Positions 1-11,089 of a stretch of 64,000 bases of DNA are shown piece after piece. Positions within the stretch are counted from its first letter, which is position 1. Every line of letters starts with the position of its first letter. The DNA is from Physcomitrium patens. Taxonomy: Eukaryota > Streptophyta > Bryopsida > Funariales > Funariaceae. The notes below the pieces were generated by a model, which searched no databases, was not told the origin of the DNA, and worked only from the letters and a program-made list of their open reading frames with translations. The position numbers and the translations under genes were made by a program. The stretch lies in assembly GCF_000002425.4 (NCBI RefSeq), contig NC_037253.1, forward strand, positions 6,234,178-6,298,177, given 5' to 3'.

Positions 1-443
1 TAGTAGTAATTGAAACAGATTGCTTGCCATTGCTTGGAATGATTATTAACTGTTCAACGCCAGATATTGCAATGTTGAGATGGATTGCTTATATTAAGTC
101 ACTAAATCCAGAATTTAAGCATATCACTGGAAAGGGCAATTTAGTAGCAGACATGCTATCTCGAGCAAGATACGAGAGGGAGGACGAAATGGTTGAAGAC
201 ATTGATGATGTCGGATTGAAATTCTATTCAATATCAAATCTCAACATAGAAGACAAGCTATTTCTTGAAGAATCTTATGAAGGAGAATTATTGGATATTG
301 GTCATTATTTGAATACCTTGTCTAAGCAGGGGAATTGATCTACAGAAAATTTCAAACAAATAAGAAAAAAAACATATGGATTTTTACTTCGAGATAGATT
401 CTTATGGAAGAGACTGAAGAAAGGAATTGGGATGCCATGACGA
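1..443 (+). pseudogene. B: RNase H C-terminus and linker to integrase
   Basis: The frame starting near base 24 encodes the end of a Ty3/gypsy RNase H: a segment with the conserved 'HITGKGNLVADMLSRA' tail (final catalytic D in VADMLSR), then about 70 residues of linker. It is nearly identical to the matching part of element C (21,036-21,527). Stops at about 336-338 and 436-438 interrupt it, yet the frame is the same as the integrase frame that follows, so the ancestor was one uninterrupted polyprotein. It is a fragment of a dead element, not an independent gene. Confidence 0.85.
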
Positions 444-1666
444 GTGATAGGCAAAAAAGAAGAAAAACTAAAATTATTAAAAAAGTTTCATGATAGTTTA
501 TGGGCAGGGCATAGAGGAATCTGGGCTACTTTTGCTAAACTCAAGGAACGATATTGGTGGAAAAATATGTATCGAGATGTGGTCTCATTTGTAGAGTCAT
601 GTAAAATCTGTCAATCGTATTCTAATATCCGACATCGAGATGGTCTTCATCCTACGTATCCTCTGACTATTCATTTTAAATGGGTTGTTGATTTGGTTAT
701 TATGTCGGTTGGGTTATGGCAGATGAGATATTTAGTTTTAGCTCGTGAAGATTTATCAAATCAAGTAGAAGGAAGAACATTGAGGACAAAATCTACAGAG
801 GGGATTTGTAGGTTTTTGCTTGAAGATGTCATTTGCCGCTACGGATGTATAGGAAAAATCACTGCAGATCATGGAGAATTAAATGCACAAGAAGCTCGTA
901 AGTTCTTTGAAAGATGTGGAATTAAACTATCACTGACTATTGCTTATAATCCAGAAGGGAATGTAAAAAGCGAACGCGGTCACCCATCGATTGTGAAAGC
1001 ATTAGTTAAAGCTTGTAATGAGAAAGTTAAAGAGTGGCCACGGCTTTTGTCATTTGCATTATGGACTGATCGAAAAACACATAGTTTGGTGACAGTACAT
1101 ATGCCAGTAGAACTTATCACAGGTCGAAAACTAATTATGCCGATTGAAGAAAAGGTAATTACTTGGAGTATGCTACCATGGGAAGATGGATTGACAAGAG
1201 AAGAACTTCTGGCTATTAGGATTCGACAATTGGAGCAAAGAACGGAAGATGTCCAGATAGCATTGGGAAGGTTAAAAAGAGCAAGGTTACAAAATAAGGC
1301 GCGATTCGATAAGCAACATCGATTGAGACCTAAAGCAATCGAGGAAGGTGACTGGGTACTTGTTTATGACAATAGTCTGGATAATCAACATAGTACTTTG
1401 CGGAAATTTTCAAAACGTTGGTTTGGACCATATGTATAATAACTGTTCATGATAATGCGACTTACTCATCATGGGAGTTAGATGGTACAAAATTGAAAAT
1501 ACCAATTGCAGGGAAGCGAGTAAAAATATTTAAACGAAGACACACAGAGATGAATATGGAAGACCTTAATGAAGGTATAGAGATTCCGCAGCAAGAGATT
1601 GAAAGTGATTTGGATAATGAAGGTGACGAAGACAAACTGGACAAAGACGTAGATGATATATTCTAA
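444..1666 (+). pseudogene. B: integrase of a family C retrotransposon, frameshifted
   Basis: Integrase splices element cDNA into the host genome. The ORF 444-1439 has the HHCC zinc motif (H's near residues 16 and 23, CKIC near 54-57), then the core with the first D in 'WVVDLV', the second in 'TADHGE', and E in 'KSERGH' at the usual spacing, then the GPY/F motif 'RWFGPYV'. At about 1438 the frame breaks just after GPY; the rest continues in another frame to 1666 with an acidic tail. No chromodomain follows, unlike family A. All three catalytic residues survive, but the frameshift and upstream stops make it a pseudogene. Confidence 0.88.
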
Positions 1667-1711
1667 ATCAAACAGCAATTGGATAAATTGGTGCATATCA
1701 GAAGATGCACA

Positions 1712-1728
1712 GGTTCAGAGGGGGTGGA
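1712..1728 (+). other. B polypurine tract
   Basis: A purine-rich run (GGTTCAGAGGGGGTGGA) lies directly against the TG of the 3' LTR. It is the expected plus-strand primer for reverse transcription, and the same tract flanks the 3' LTR of C at 19,761-19,777 on the minus strand. Confidence 0.8.
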
Positions 1729-2991
1729 TGTCGTGTTGTAATACGAGTATACCGTGAAAATATAAAGAAAGGGGACTTTTATTAATGTTTGGTTATCTCG
1801 AATATTGGGAGCAACGACCAATTCCTGTGCAAATATTGAGTGGCCAGTTTCAGTCACCCCGTTACAGTCAGTCGGGGCATACTGAAATGCTCCGTTCAAT
1901 TCTAATAACGAGAGTCAGTAGGAAGAGAAAGGACCAATTCACACGACGGGTGAGCCTAGTTCAAAGAGCCAATTGGATCCAATTTCAAGACATCCAATCC
2001 GGGTCCTCTTACCCAATATGAGACCTGAATTGGTCGGGCAACCCAATGCAGTCTAATTACGAGAAAATCCAGGTCTTACTACGGGCCTCAGCTAATCTGA
2101 CGCGAAGGACCAAATTGATCCAATTACGGGAACATCCGAGTCTTTCTACTGGACTCTTACCCAATATGAGACCTGAATTGGTCGGGCGACTTAATGTAGT
2201 CACGATTACGGGGCTTCGATTCCATTTCTGGCTGTTCTATTCCATGTGCCATTCCGGGAACGTCCTTTCGGTACAAGGATCTCTTAAAGGTGAAAATGGA
2301 GGAGAAAGCTTTGACGGCGAGAGCCAATTTTGGATCATGCTCTGATGGCGGGAGCCAATTTTGGATCCAAGATGGAAGATTGAAGAAATTCAGAATTAAG
2401 GTTAAGAAATGAGAGGGGAGGAGTTATTTTTTGGGAGGTTTTGAAGGATTGGGAGAGCTAGCTTCATGCTTCGGGCGGGAAAAAAAGACAGAGAATTGGA
2501 TTTTTTTTCTTCATAGGGTTTTGGAAAGACTGAGGCAATCGTTGCTAAAGTCAGTGTTGTAATGGTGAATCGAGATTTTTAATGAAGTGGATTTGAATAC
2601 TCTTTACTGCTTTGTGAAATCGAGTTACATCTATGATGAAGAATTAAAAGGGTGTCTATAGGATTGAGTATGCGGAGTGAATGAAATTTATTGGATTAAT
2701 CTAATGAGACAGTCAGTGGATACAAGATCGTGAGTATAAAGCGGTATCGAAGATTAGCAGTTTGGATTGTTCGGGGTTCTCTGTAACGTCTAGAGATCCA
2801 CTGGCTGGGGCAAAAAGTACTTTGGCGAGCAGTCGAAGGGCATCCGTATAGATTTACGGTGTATTCTTGTAGTGGCTTATATTCGAACAGTCAAAAACTG
2901 ATAGACTGCTTGAATATTGGCGAATCTCCATACTACCTTCTACAGCCAGACGCCCGGCGCATTCTCAAGCAGAAAAGCACGTAATACGACA
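1729..2991 (+). repeat. B 3' LTR (family C)
   Basis: 1,263 bp, begins TGTCGTGTTGTAATAC and ends GTAATACGACA. It matches the reverse complement of the LTRs of C and of LTRs D and E along its length, including the block of degenerate repeats built on 'ACCCAATATGAGACCTG...GTCGGGC'. Small ORFs inside it have no coding support. Confidence 0.9.
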
Positions 2992-2992
2992 A

Positions 2993-3437
2993 CTTATAAA
3001 GTTACTACTAATGCTATCTCTTTACTATTGGTTTATGGCCAGAAAGTAATATTACCTATTGAATTGGAAGTCCAAAGTTTACGAATTACTATAGATAATA
3101 GATTGGGAGATCATGATTCATTATAGCACTATTTAGAAGAATTAGAAAAATTAGATGAAAGTAGAGCCAATGCATTAATGATAATGGAAACTACACAAAA
3201 ATGAAGGAAGACTTATTATGATAGTAAGCTTAGACCAAAGGCTTTTATGCCAAATAATTTGATATTTCTTTATGATAGTCAATTTAAAAATTTTCTAGAA
3301 AAATTTCAAGTTCGATGGTATAGGCCATATCGAGCTCTTGATGGATTTTCAAATGGTTCAGTGCAATTGGAAGATTTTATGGATACTAAATTTATGACAT
3401 AGATCAATGGCAATCGGCTTAAACTTTACTATACATA
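2993..3437 (+). pseudogene. F': integrase C-terminal part
   Basis: Matches the C-terminal half of the F integrase (16,075-16,857, minus), starting at the segment 'TYKVTTN' and including 'ILPIELEVQSLRI', the helical 'LEELEKLDESRANAL' and the 'FQVRWYRPYR' GPY-like region. The catalytic core is cut off by B. Several in-frame stops (for example at 3124-3126, 3202-3204 and 3400-3402) are CAG/CAA or TGG decays. Not functional. Confidence 0.82.
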
Positions 3438-3540
3438 AATCCGGGACGGATTTTTTATTACAAAAGAAAGAAAAATCAACCCAATTGATTGGACCATAGT
3501 AAGAAATATGATGGGGGCTCTTGACAAGCATTGTGTTTTC

Positions 3541-3817
3541 TTTTGTAGTTAAAGAGAAGTGGATGGAGGAAAAGGAGAAGATGACAAACATGGTATCTGA
3601 GAATGCAAGGATGGGGACCGATTGGAAGGAACGGCAAGAGCGGCTGTAGGTAGAGGTTGAGATATTGCAGACTAAACTAGCCGCATTAGCGAAGGAGGCC
3701 AATAATGTAGTGTGGATCAATACGCAAGTTTCAGTGACAACACCTTTGGAGATACCTTTGAAATCGATAGAAGAATGGTAGAAAATATTAGAGGAGCACG
3801 ACAACCAAATTTCTCAA
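3541..3817 (+). pseudogene. F': ORF-X coiled-coil segment (continues at 34,773)
   Basis: Open in one frame apart from two TAG stops, giving a charged coiled-coil like that of F ORF-X (12,363-12,782): 'VEILQTKLAALAKEANN' lines up with 'IEVLQAEVTKLMVEL', and 'SIEEW.KILEEHDNQISQ' with 'QWMSQQQHQLELCDVQI'. The frame is cut by the F insertion after 3817 and resumes at 34,773. Only about 100 bp separate the integrase stop from this coil, so the globular N-terminal half of ORF-X seen in F and F2 is missing here. Function unknown. Confidence 0.75.
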
Positions 3818-4405
3818 TGTAATTGTCGTTTTACTTATTCTACAATTCCTTCCAGAATAAATCTGTATAAGAGAATTCAAATACATGGAAAGACTAAGCG
3901 CATGAGTTTCATTTATTTGGGTCACACAATTAATTGTATTCCGAACCACTAAAATACTAAAAAATACTACAATGCTTCCTCTCAATAATAATACTCCTTT
4001 ATCAACTGATAACCACAATGTGTAATCTTGCACTCTCAAAAGATCGCTCAAAACTCAATAAATTCCATCCAATATCAGAAATAACAGACTTCACTCCAAC
4101 CAATCTGAATTCACAAAATTCCTATAATCAGAGACTTCCTCTATCTAAACACACAGACACAACTCTCAATAAACAACAATCATAATCTTCCATCCATAAT
4201 CAATCGTTCAATAACTTCTCATATAATTCAATCACACAGTAATCCAATTACATAATTAATAACTCATAAATCAATCTCTAATTTATTCCACAGACTTGCT
4301 TCTCAGTATTCAAAAATTATCCATTACTCTTCAACAACAAAGAAAACAAAAGAAACAAAGAGGAAGCACCAAGCTTAATCCTGGCTCATGACTATCACGG
4401 TCTGG

Positions 4406-4957
4406 TATCAAGGACAAAGACTCGATGAGGAAAAATATACACCAAAAGGCTATCTCGATATAATAAGTCAAAATATAAACAAGTAGGTATATTAAAAGGA
4501 AACTGGAATGGCTATTGCCACAAGACAAGAAATTAAAGACTCTTGAACCTGGACTAGAAGCAAGAAAGGAGTTGACAAGAGTGAAGAAGCCTTCACTCTT
4601 GTCTCTATATATACTATCTAACTAGGGGCTACGTGGCGACGTTCTATAGGACCTCCAATATGTGTTGACTTTGTAGGACACATGCCTTGACTTACAAGGC
4701 AAGTTTTTCTACGTGTGGGCCACATAGTTAGCTTGATCTTCAAGCTAACAACATGTGTGGCACATGGCCAACTTGTTGACCACGTTTCTAATCCAAAAAG
4801 TCAATTAAAGACACCTATGAAGTCAAAGCAGCGTCTAGGAAGTTTCTAGGAAGCTTCTATATTAAATATTATATAATTAACTTACTTTTATCTACTTTTA
4901 CTTACTTCTACCTATTTCTATATGTAATTATTAGCTTACATGATTATGGCCGTGACA
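4406..4957 (-). repeat. A 3' LTR
   Basis: 552 bp. Its plus-strand start is TATCAAGG, where the right copy has TGTCAAGG (a G-to-A change at the terminus), and it ends CCGTGACA. The termini are the inverted repeat TGTCA/TGACA. Upstream on the minus strand is the polypurine tract. Confidence 0.92.
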
Positions 4958-4975
4958 TTACCCCCTCTTCTAGAG
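4958..4975 (-). other. A polypurine tract
   Basis: On the minus strand this reads CTCTAGAAGAGGGGGTAA directly before the LTR TG, as expected for the plus-strand primer. Confidence 0.8.
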
Positions 4976-5515
4976 ACGAGTTCCACGAGGAGCGGTCATC
5001 ATATGTTGAAGAAATCTATGATGCGACGAATTGTATTCGCCACATACTCTGATCTCTGTTTTCTTCGAAGATGATTGATAGGGCCTCTCAACCATCGGTA
5101 GTGTCCCATACCAGGGCGGGAAGACCACCCAGTTATTTGATCATTATTGAGGCCTTCATAACTTCCTTCGAATAGAATATTCGGAACACCATCAGGAGTT
5201 GTTCCTACCTCTAGCAAAATCACCAAACATCGGGAGTCCCTTCCCAAATCATGATACCAAACGCGTTGTATCTCACCATCTGTTCAAGGAAGAACATGTC
5301 GTTCTTGAAGATCTTCATCTCGATTGCGTCGTCTTGAAGGTTGTGACAATCGTAATGTCTCGTCCGACAGGTCAGCAAACGAAGGTTCTTGAGTTGAATC
5401 CGCTGGTTGTTGGCTCTCCATCTAATTAGCATCACAAATGTAAAGAAGTTACAAACAAGGATAGGAAATTGAATGTTATCTTGCCTCAATCTTGTCTCTT
5501 TTATAAGAGAGATTT
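4976..5515 (-). other. A 3' tail between chromodomain stop and polypurine tract
   Basis: About 540 bp with no recognised domain. Two overlapping minus-strand ORFs (5,220-5,519, 99 codons; 4,999-5,247, 82 codons) fill it, and a plus-strand ORF overlaps them. Their composition gives no family signal, so I treat the region as 3' untranslated sequence, but see the findings. Confidence 0.5.
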
Positions 5516-8500
5516 TCATCTTGGTTTTGATGGATGTCGTTGATGAAAAACTTTGACTTTAGTTGATGCATTTGCTAGATTCCTGGATGGCTCCCATGTG
5601 CGTTCACTAATATCATATCCGCGCCAATGAACAAGATATTCCAGCTTATTTCGGCGCCGCCTTGAGTCTAATATCTCTTCCACCTCAAATTCTTCATTAT
5701 TATCTACTTCTATAGGAGGCGATGGCATTTGTCTTCTTCCTTGTATATCCACTGTCTTATATGGTTCAAGAAGAGATACGTGGAATACAGGATGGATCTT
5801 CATTGACTCCGGTAGATGTAACCGATATGCAACTGGGTTGATCTGTTCAGAAACAGAAAAGGGGCCAAGCCTACGATAGTCCAACTTGTCACAAGGTCAA
5901 ATAGTCTTGATATTGCGACGAAGTAGCCATACCTTATCACCCACGTTGGTTTGTGGTTGCTCCTTACGATATAGATCTGCGTTTATTTTTTGTCGTTCTT
6001 GAGCTTCCTTCAATTGTGTCTTCATTATTGCATGTAACTCTGACAACCAATTTGCCATATCTTCTGCTGCAGGATTATCAACTTTTGAAAAATCAAAAGT
6101 ATCAAGTCGTGGATGATAGCCATAATTGGCAAAGAAAGGTGTTTGTTGCGTGGAAGAATGTACCGTATTATTATAAGCAAACTCTGCCAATGGCAGAAGG
6201 GTTGTCCAATCATCTTGTTGGTAGTTGATAGTACACCTTAAATATTGCTCCAAGACTTGGTTTACGCGCTCTGTTTGTCCATCAGTTTGAGGATGGAAAG
6301 CTGAAGATAGCTTTATGTCCACTTTTGAAATCTTGAAAAGAGTCCTCCAGAATCTCGACACAAATTGAGTTCTCCTATCCGATATGATATCTTTAGGTAA
6401 TCCATGATAGCGATAGATATTATCAATGAAAAGCTTAGCTGTTTCTTCACCTGTGATAGATTTTGTACATGGCACAAAATGTGCCATCTTGGTGAAACGA
6501 TCTACTATCACAAATATAGAATCATAAGATCTTGAGTTTGGAAGATCTGTGATGAAATCCATAGAAACAGAAGACCATGGTTGTTCTGGTATAGGTAATG
6601 GCTGAAGAAGTCCGTAAGGTCGATGTCGAGGAATTTTTGATCTTGAACAAATATCACATGATTGTACAAAGTCTTTGACTGACTTCCACATTTGTGGCCA
6701 CCAAAAATCTCTTGATATGAGTTCCAAAGTCTTATTATATCCAAAGTGCCCTGCTGCTGGAAAGTCATGACGTGCTTGAAGAACACGTAAACGTGCTTCT
6801 CCTTCTGGAACATATAGGCGTCCTTCAAAATATAATAGATTATTCTTGAACTCAAACTTAGAAGGATCATGAGACTTGGAAGAATTATTCTCGATATCAT
6901 AAACAAGAGGGTCTGAGGACATATTGGACTGGATTTGCTTAAGAAAAGTTGAATCAACAGTCAATGTTGATTTCATTGCTCGGAGATGAAATTGCTCCGG
7001 TTTCAAGAGGACCGTTCTTTGTTGCTCAAAAGCTGCATCTCCTTCTTTTGGTGCAAAATAAGAACGTCTAGATAGGGCATCGGATAAACCTTGTTGTTTT
7101 CCTGGCCGATAAGTGATAATGAACTCGAATCTTGACAAAGACATACTCCAACGAGCTTGACGACGATTCAACACGCGTGCTGACATGAAATACTCGAGGT
7201 TCTTGTGATCTGTATACACAGTGACTGGACTAGAAGCGCCTTCTAGATAATGACGCCATTCTTGAAAGGAATCCACGATCGCAAGAATTTCTTTATTGTG
7301 GATCTCATAATTGATCTCGGCTGCTGAGAATTTTCTTGAATGAAAAGCTATCAGATGGAGTTTGTCATCTGTTCCCATTTGTGATAAAATTGCACCCAAG
7401 GCAAAATCTGATGCATCTATTTCCATAAAAAATGCCTTGGAAAAGTCAACACGATATAAGACTGGTGCAGAGACAAACGATGTCTTCAAGGCTTCAAATG
7501 CTGCTTCCGCTTCTTGATTCCATTGAAATTTATCTTTACTAGTCAAGCGTGTAAGTGGAGCTGCAACTCGTGAGAAATCTTTGATGAAGATCCGATAGTA
7601 ATTGGCAAATCCCAAGAAACATTGGACATCTCTTACTGTCCTTGGAATCTTCCAATCCACGATTGTTTGGACTTTCTTAGAATCCATCATGAGACCATCA
7701 TTTGAAATGATGTATCCTAAAAAGTCAACTTGAGTAGTGTGGAATACACACTTTTTCATCTTGGCGTACAATCCTGCATCTCTAAGTTTTTGTAATACTT
7801 GACGAACATGTATTTCATGTTCTTCGACGTTCTTGGAATAGATCAGGATATCGTTTAAATAGCAGACGAAAAAATTGTCTAAGAATTCACGAAATATATC
7901 ATTCATGAGATGTTGAAAAGCAGCTGGTGCATTCGTGAGTCCAAAGGGCATGACATTATATTCGAAATGTCCATACCTGGTTCGAAACGCAGTCTTCCAT
8001 TCATCTCTTTCTTTGATCTGTACTAGATTATATGCTCCTCTTAGATCTATTTTTGTATAGATCTTAGCTTGATTCAACTGGTCAAGGAGTCCTGATATCT
8101 AACGTAATGGATACCTGTTCTTGATTGTGATCTTGTTGAGTCCTCGATAATCAACACACTTTCGTAAAGATCCATCTTTTTTCTTTACGAATAGAATTGG
8201 AGCTCCTGCTGGAGATTTTGAATGGCGTATGAAATTCTTCGCTAAATTCTCGTCAATATATGTCTTGAGTTCAGCCATCTCAACTTGCGATAAACTGTAA
8301 ATTGGTCCAAATGGTGGCTGAGTTCCTTCCTTGAGGTCGATTGAACAATCATATGGACGATGCTCAGGAAGAATATCTGCATTCTTTTTCTCAAAAACGT
8401 CTTGATACTCCTGATATTGACTTGGAATGCCACTTGAAGTCTTTACGTTTTCAAAAATAGGTGCAGCATAAATAGCAAAAGTTGATCCTTCTTTTGCTAC

Positions 8501-9004
8501 GTGTATAAATGCTTTTGCACCTATCAGTACGGGTTTTACTGTACTAGACTTATAATTTTTTACTTGGTTCGTAGAACTATTAATAACGCTTTTGAAAAAG
8601 TCAAGTTTACGCAAATTCCAATCTATTCGAGGGTTATATTTTTCTAGCCAGGATAAACCTAAAATAACTGGATTGGACGGGGATTTAATTATGTTAAAAG
8701 CTATGTAGCTATCATGACCGTCTATTGTTACTTTTATAGGATGAGTTTCATGAGTGACATCTCCAGAAGACAAGGGACGACCATCTATGACTTCTACATG
8801 TACTGGTTTAGGTTTCTGTACAAAGGGTATTTTACGACTTTTAACAAATTGTTCATCTAAAAAACATGCTGAGGCTCCCGAATCTAATAAAGCAGAGGCT
8901 TTGTAATTCTTAGGTCCTAAATATAAGTCTATTATAAAACAAGGAGAGGGTTCTGAGGAGAGGATAGGACCTTCATTAGGAATTGTACAAGGTTCCAGCT
9001 GCAC
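5516..9004 (-). pseudogene. A: pol polyprotein (protease, RT, RNase H, integrase, chromodomain)
   Basis: Open from 9,004 to 5,516 apart from stops at 8,099-8,101 and 5,897-5,899 (the latter a likely CGA to TGA). In order: protease with 'LLDSGA' active site; RT from 'FVKKKDG' through 'MPFGLTNAP'; the active site reads CYLND where YxDD is expected, so the first catalytic D is N; RNase H with 'EIDASD', 'NKEILA' and 'TDHKNL'; integrase zinc finger (H...H, CDIC) and core with 'SMDF', 'SDRRTQF' and 'GQTERVN'; GPF segment; chromodomain 'EFEVEEILDSR...YLVHWRGY...TWEP' ending at 5,516. Chromodomains bind histone marks and direct integration. Family-typical length; defective because of the stops and the RT change. 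Confidence 0.93.
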
Positions 9005-9009
9005 GGTCC

Positions 9010-10014
9010 CTATTGTAGCTGGACGAATCCGTTTTCCGACATGTTGTCTTCTTTCACCGTCGTATCCCTCATTTTATAGTTGCGTCGTTTCTTTGGACAA
9101 TGTTGAGCAGTGTGCTTAGGTTCTCCGCAATATAAACATAATCCTTCTTGACGACGACGAATCTTTTCTTGCTCAGTTAGGGGTTTAAAACGTACCGCGT
9201 CAATTTGCATGTCTTCTACTTCTGAATGTACGTTTGGCAAAGATGTTGATGTTGCCATTGAGTAATAACGTTGAGGTTCCCGTGAATGATTCTCAGATCG
9301 AAATTCAAAAAGTCGATTATCACATTTTACCGCAAAATCGATTGCTTGACTCAAAGTTTGAGGATCAGGTAAGTTGAGCATCAATTTCTTTACTTCGTAT
9401 TGCAATCCATAAAGAAATTGACTGATGAGTGCAGCATCATCCCACTTGATGTCAATTGCAAGTTGTCGAAATTGTGAAGCATATACTGTTACTGAGCGAT
9501 TTTCTTGTCGCAGAATTTGGATCTTATTTGTTGCAACACGAGTTGCATCGTGTTCACCATACATAGATCGTAACTCTGCCAAAAAAGCTTCCAAATTGTC
9601 CAATATTGGATTTCGTTGTTCAAGAAAAGACGAAAACCACGATAATGCAGAACCAGAAAGTAGAGTGCTAATAAACCTGACTTGTGATCTTGGAGTTGGA
9701 TAGCTTTGCGGTTGAAGTTCAATTGCCAATTGTACTTGATTGATGAACCCTCAAAACTTTGATCTCGTACCATCAAATTTCTCAAGTAAGGCAATTCTTG
9801 GTTTTCTAGTGCTTATAGGGTGTTGTACAATTGGAGAAGGAACGTGATTTGTTGTAGATGTTGAAGCAACTCCGATCATCTCTATATCTCCACTTTCTGC
9901 TATTCTTGTTCTTTCATGTGTTGGTGAATTGAGTTGATGCATCGCAAGCATTAACTCCCTCATTTGCTCTTGCATTTGTGCCATTGCACTCTTCATTTCA
10001 ACAAGTTCTGCCAT
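9010..10014 (-). pseudogene. A: gag
   Basis: The start at 10,014 (MAELVEMKSAMAQ) is chosen because it opens the conserved region just after a short leader; an upstream in-frame ATG at 10,053 adds 13 unlikely residues. The N-terminus is a coiled-coil rich in M and Q, followed by a Retrotrans_gag-like domain ('ALSWFSSFLEQ...FLAELRSMYG') and a CCHC knuckle 'CLYCGEPKHTAQHC' near 9,120-9,080. A single TGA at 9,748-9,750, probably from CGA, breaks it. It ends at 9,010 and protease-RT starts in the -1 frame nearby, so the ancestor used either one ORF or a -1 shift. Confidence 0.9.
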
Positions 10015-10194
10015 AATGACACTAAGAAGAAAAATTTGTTTGATATTGCTCAAGACAAAAGAAAAGAAAGACTTGATAACAAAGAAGATACTAAGAACAA
10101 TATCAGTTTAGAAGTGGGTAATCCGCAAACTTCTAATACGCTTATGTCTTGTCAAGAGAAAGGGGTAATCCACTCTTACTCAAGAAAAAACAAA

Positions 10195-10206
10195 GCTTTG
10201 ATATTG
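10195..10206 (-). other. A possible primer binding site (tRNA-iMet type)
   Basis: On the minus strand the sequence CAATATCAAAGC lies about 20 nt after the 5' LTR. It resembles TGGTATCAGAGC, the complement of initiator tRNA-Met, with three G-to-A changes and one other. In A' the matching segment (39,390-39,410) keeps 'AGAGCTTGA'. The spacing is longer than usual, so this is tentative. Confidence 0.4.
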
Positions 10207-10226
10207 TAAGTGTACTCTTGTCAATC

Positions 10227-10778
10227 TGTCAAGGACAAAGACTCGATGAGGAAAAATATACACCAAAAGGCTATCTCGATATAATAAGTCAAAATATAAA
10301 CAAGTAGGTATATTAAAAGGAAACTAGAATGGCTATTGCCACAAGACAAGAAACTAAAGACTCTTGAACCTGGACTAGAAGCAAGAAAGGAGTTGACAAG
10401 AGTGAAGAAGCCTTCACTCTTGTCTCTATATATACTATCTAACTAGGGGCTACGTGGCGACGTTCTATAGGACCTCCAATATGTGTTGACTTTGTAGGAC
10501 ATATGCCTTGACTTACAAGGCAAGTTTTTCTACGTGTGGGCCACATAGTTAGCTTGATCTTCAAGCTAACAACATGTGTGGCACATGGCCAACTTGTTGA
10601 CCACGTTTCTAATCCAAAAAGTCAATTAAAGACACCTATGAAGTCAAAGCATCGTCTAGGAAGTTTCTAGGAAGCTTCTATATTAAATATTATATAATTA
10701 ACTTACTTTTATCTACTTTTACTTACTTCTACCTATTTCTATATGTAATTATTAGCTTACATGATTATGGCCGTGACA
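10227..10778 (-). repeat. A 5' LTR
   Basis: 552 bp, plus-strand TGTCAAGG...CCGTGACA, matching the left copy except at about five positions, four of them transitions. Confidence 0.92.
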
Positions 10779-10886
10779 ATTGGTACCTTGACAAACTTCT
10801 ACAACTCCTATATAATTGCTACTGATTTCCAGATTCTAATCATAATCTTAAAATAACCACTTTTAATAACTGAATCAATCATCCAT

Positions 10887-11043
10887 TGTCGTACTGTAAA
10901 TGCTTACAGTATGTAAAAATTAGTTAACATATATTATATGTTGATAAATCTAAATATGTTTTAGAGTGACTAGTAGATTAAATTAAAAAGAGTTGGTATA
11001 GGAAACTTTACTTTGTTTCTTTACTTCTTTTGATTTTGACATT

Positions 11044-11089
<46 letters not shown>

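Larger units (their letters stand above)
1..2991 (+). mobile_element. Element B: 3' part of a family C LTR retrotransposon
   Basis: Plus-strand element that enters from the left edge. In order it shows the end of RNase H, integrase, a polypurine tract (1712-1728) and a 3' LTR ending in CGACA at 2991. The protein and LTR are close to element C on the minus strand at 18,363-27,137. To its right the sequence resumes inside a family F integrase (F'), so B is an insertion into F'. The right flank begins ACTT; the left duplication lies outside the window. The 5' LTR, gag, protease and RT are not visible. Confidence 0.9.
2992..3817 (+). mobile_element. Element F' (family F), left visible part
   Basis: Plus-strand remnant of a family F element between the end of B and the start of F. 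It holds the integrase C-terminus (2,993-3,437) and part of ORF-X (about 3,541-3,817). The other half is at 34,773-35,674, on the far side of F. Joining the flanks mentally restores ORF-X reading, which shows F was inserted here. Confidence 0.85.
4406..10778 (-). mobile_element. Element A: Tcn1-like chromovirus, young and nearly complete
   Basis: 6,373 bp minus-strand element with two 552 bp LTRs that differ at about five positions by eye (about 1%). Gag, protease, RT, RNase H, integrase and chromodomain are all present in chromovirus order. It is inserted in the 3' LTR of F. The flanks read TCTGG (left) and ATTGG (right), an imperfect 5 bp duplication; the empty site is visible in the partner LTR near 34,585-34,600. 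The chromodomain directly after integrase and the overall sequence suggest the Tcn1 clade. Three stop codons, one gag/pol frame change and a damaged RT active site make it defective. Confidence 0.92.

Noticed and set aside
5199-5429. 76-residue plus-strand ORF
   Set aside because: Antisense to the A 3' tail; no family signal.
6508-6957. 149-residue minus-strand ORF
   Set aside because: Out-of-frame shadow of the A pol frame in the RNase H-integrase region.
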